A stretch of 13,797 nt of DNA from an uncultured Oscillospiraceae bacterium (GTDB lineage: Bacteria; Bacillota; Clostridia; Oscillospirales; Oscillospiraceae): positions 1 to 13,797 of the forward strand of contig CAAEDD010000145.1 of NCBI GenBank assembly GCA_900754515.1. The letters run 5' to 3'. Under the pieces are notes generated by a model, which was given only the letters and a program-made list of their open reading frames with translations, was not told where the DNA came from and made no database searches. Positions 13,293 through 13,797 of the stretch are shown here, one piece after another. Every line of letters begins with the position of its first letter. Within the stretch, counting starts at the first letter, position 1. The translations under genes and the position numbers were made by a program.

Positions 13293-13797
13293 ATGGAAAA
13301 AGAATTCAAAATAATATATACTTCCGACACTCACGGCCACATTTTTCCGGTGAACTATGCCCAGAAGTCCAAAGCTCCCGGGGGACTGCTGGCCTTGGCC
13401 GCTCAGGTTGAAAAGGATGGAGATACTCTGATATTGGACGGGGGAGACTCCCTTCAGGGTACACCTCTGTCCCAGTATTACATAGAAAACAGCGGGGACT
13501 TCCCCCTGCACCCGGTGGCTGAGAGCTTTAATGCTCTGGGGCTGGATTACTACACTCTGGGCAACCACGACTTTAACTTTGGTTACGAGGCTTTGAAAGA
13601 ATATATCCGGGCCATGAATGCCCTCTGTCTCTGTGCCAATGTGGAGGACTTAGGGGGAGAGCTCAGCATTCAGCCCTGGATTGTCCATACCCTGGAAAAC
13701 GGCCTTCGTATTGGCATTACCGGCATAGTAACGGACTACGTAAACATATGGGAGCAGCCCCAGAACATGGAAAATCTCCGGGTATTAGATGCTTTTG
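13293..13797 (+). CDS. 5'-nucleotidase / bifunctional metallophosphatase, UshA-like (partial, 3' end outside window)
   Basis: The first 168 codons of a calcineurin-like metallophosphoesterase of the 5'-nucleotidase family. Metal-ligand motifs are present in order: SDTHGHIFP (11-19), DGGDSLQGTP (49-58) and GNHDFNFG (90-97), then CANVED (114-119) as in family members. These residues bind two metal ions and cleave phosphate from nucleotides, cyclic nucleotides or related esters. There is no signal peptide. The protein begins directly with EKEFKIIYTSDTHG, and the only in-frame codons upstream (back to a TAA at 13272) encode no hydrophobic stretch. It should therefore act in the cytoplasm, unlike E. 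coli UshA. It starts one base after the permease stop, so it is part of the transporter operon and probably processes the imported compound. The C-terminal substrate domain is not in the window. Confidence 0.88.
   Translation, partial: MEKEFKIIYTSDTHGHIFPVNYAQKSKAPGGLLALAAQVEKDGDTLILDGGDSLQGTPLSQYYIENSGDFPLHPVAESFNALGLDYYTLGNHDFNFGYEALKEYIRAMNALCLCANVEDLGGELSIQPWIVHTLENGLRIGITGIVTDYVNIWEQPQNMENLRVLDAF

Overview
The window looks like chromosomal DNA from a low-to-mid GC member of the Bacillota, most likely class Clostridia. This is inferred from strong purine-rich ribosome binding sites (GGAGG or AGGGGGAG type), sigma-A style promoters, lipoproteins with short N-terminal signals, and an XRE regulator with a membrane tail of a kind common in gut Clostridia. 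I cannot name a genus. I see no prophage, insertion sequence, CRISPR array, rRNA or tRNA. All genes except one lie on the plus strand.

Layout. (1) 4-2060: murF (last cytoplasmic step of peptidoglycan precursor synthesis), followed almost without gap by a HAD-family phosphatase of the YjjG type. (2) 2209-3644: two tandem, diverged MgtC/SapB-family membrane proteins, with their own promoter and a hairpin leader, closed by a strong intrinsic terminator at 3657-3714. (3) 3821-7571: an apparent operon with its own promoter. It encodes two large polytopic membrane proteins (a GT-C type glycosyltransferase-like protein and a GtrII-family glucosyltransferase-like protein) and a small lipoprotein of unknown function. 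(4) 7581-7614: a perfect 13-bp stem that probably ends transcription from both sides, followed by a convergent minus-strand gene for a membrane-anchored XRE regulator (7626-8390). (5) 8391-8661: a 271-bp divergent control region holding a good promoter for each neighbour and AT-rich symmetric sequences. (6) 8662-13797: a LacI-family regulator, then a transporter of the phosphonate (PhnDCE) family with one substrate-binding lipoprotein, one ATPase and two permeases, then the first 168 codons of a 5'-nucleotidase/metallophosphatase that runs off the window.

How the genes work together. The most suggestive unit is the last one. A LacI-family regulator, rather than PhoB/PhoP or a GntR (PhnF) regulator, sits in front of a PhnDCEE-type importer. 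The downstream nucleotidase has no signal peptide and so should act in the cytoplasm. No C-P lyase or phosphonatase gene is visible. A simple reading is that an intact phosphorylated compound (nucleotide, sugar phosphate or similar ester) is imported and dephosphorylated inside, under control of an organic ligand. A 25-bp imperfect palindrome between the -35 and -10 of the transporter promoter is the natural candidate operator. The glycosyltransferase pair plus lipoprotein probably decorates a cell-surface glycan, but neither the sugar nor the acceptor can be read from the sequence.
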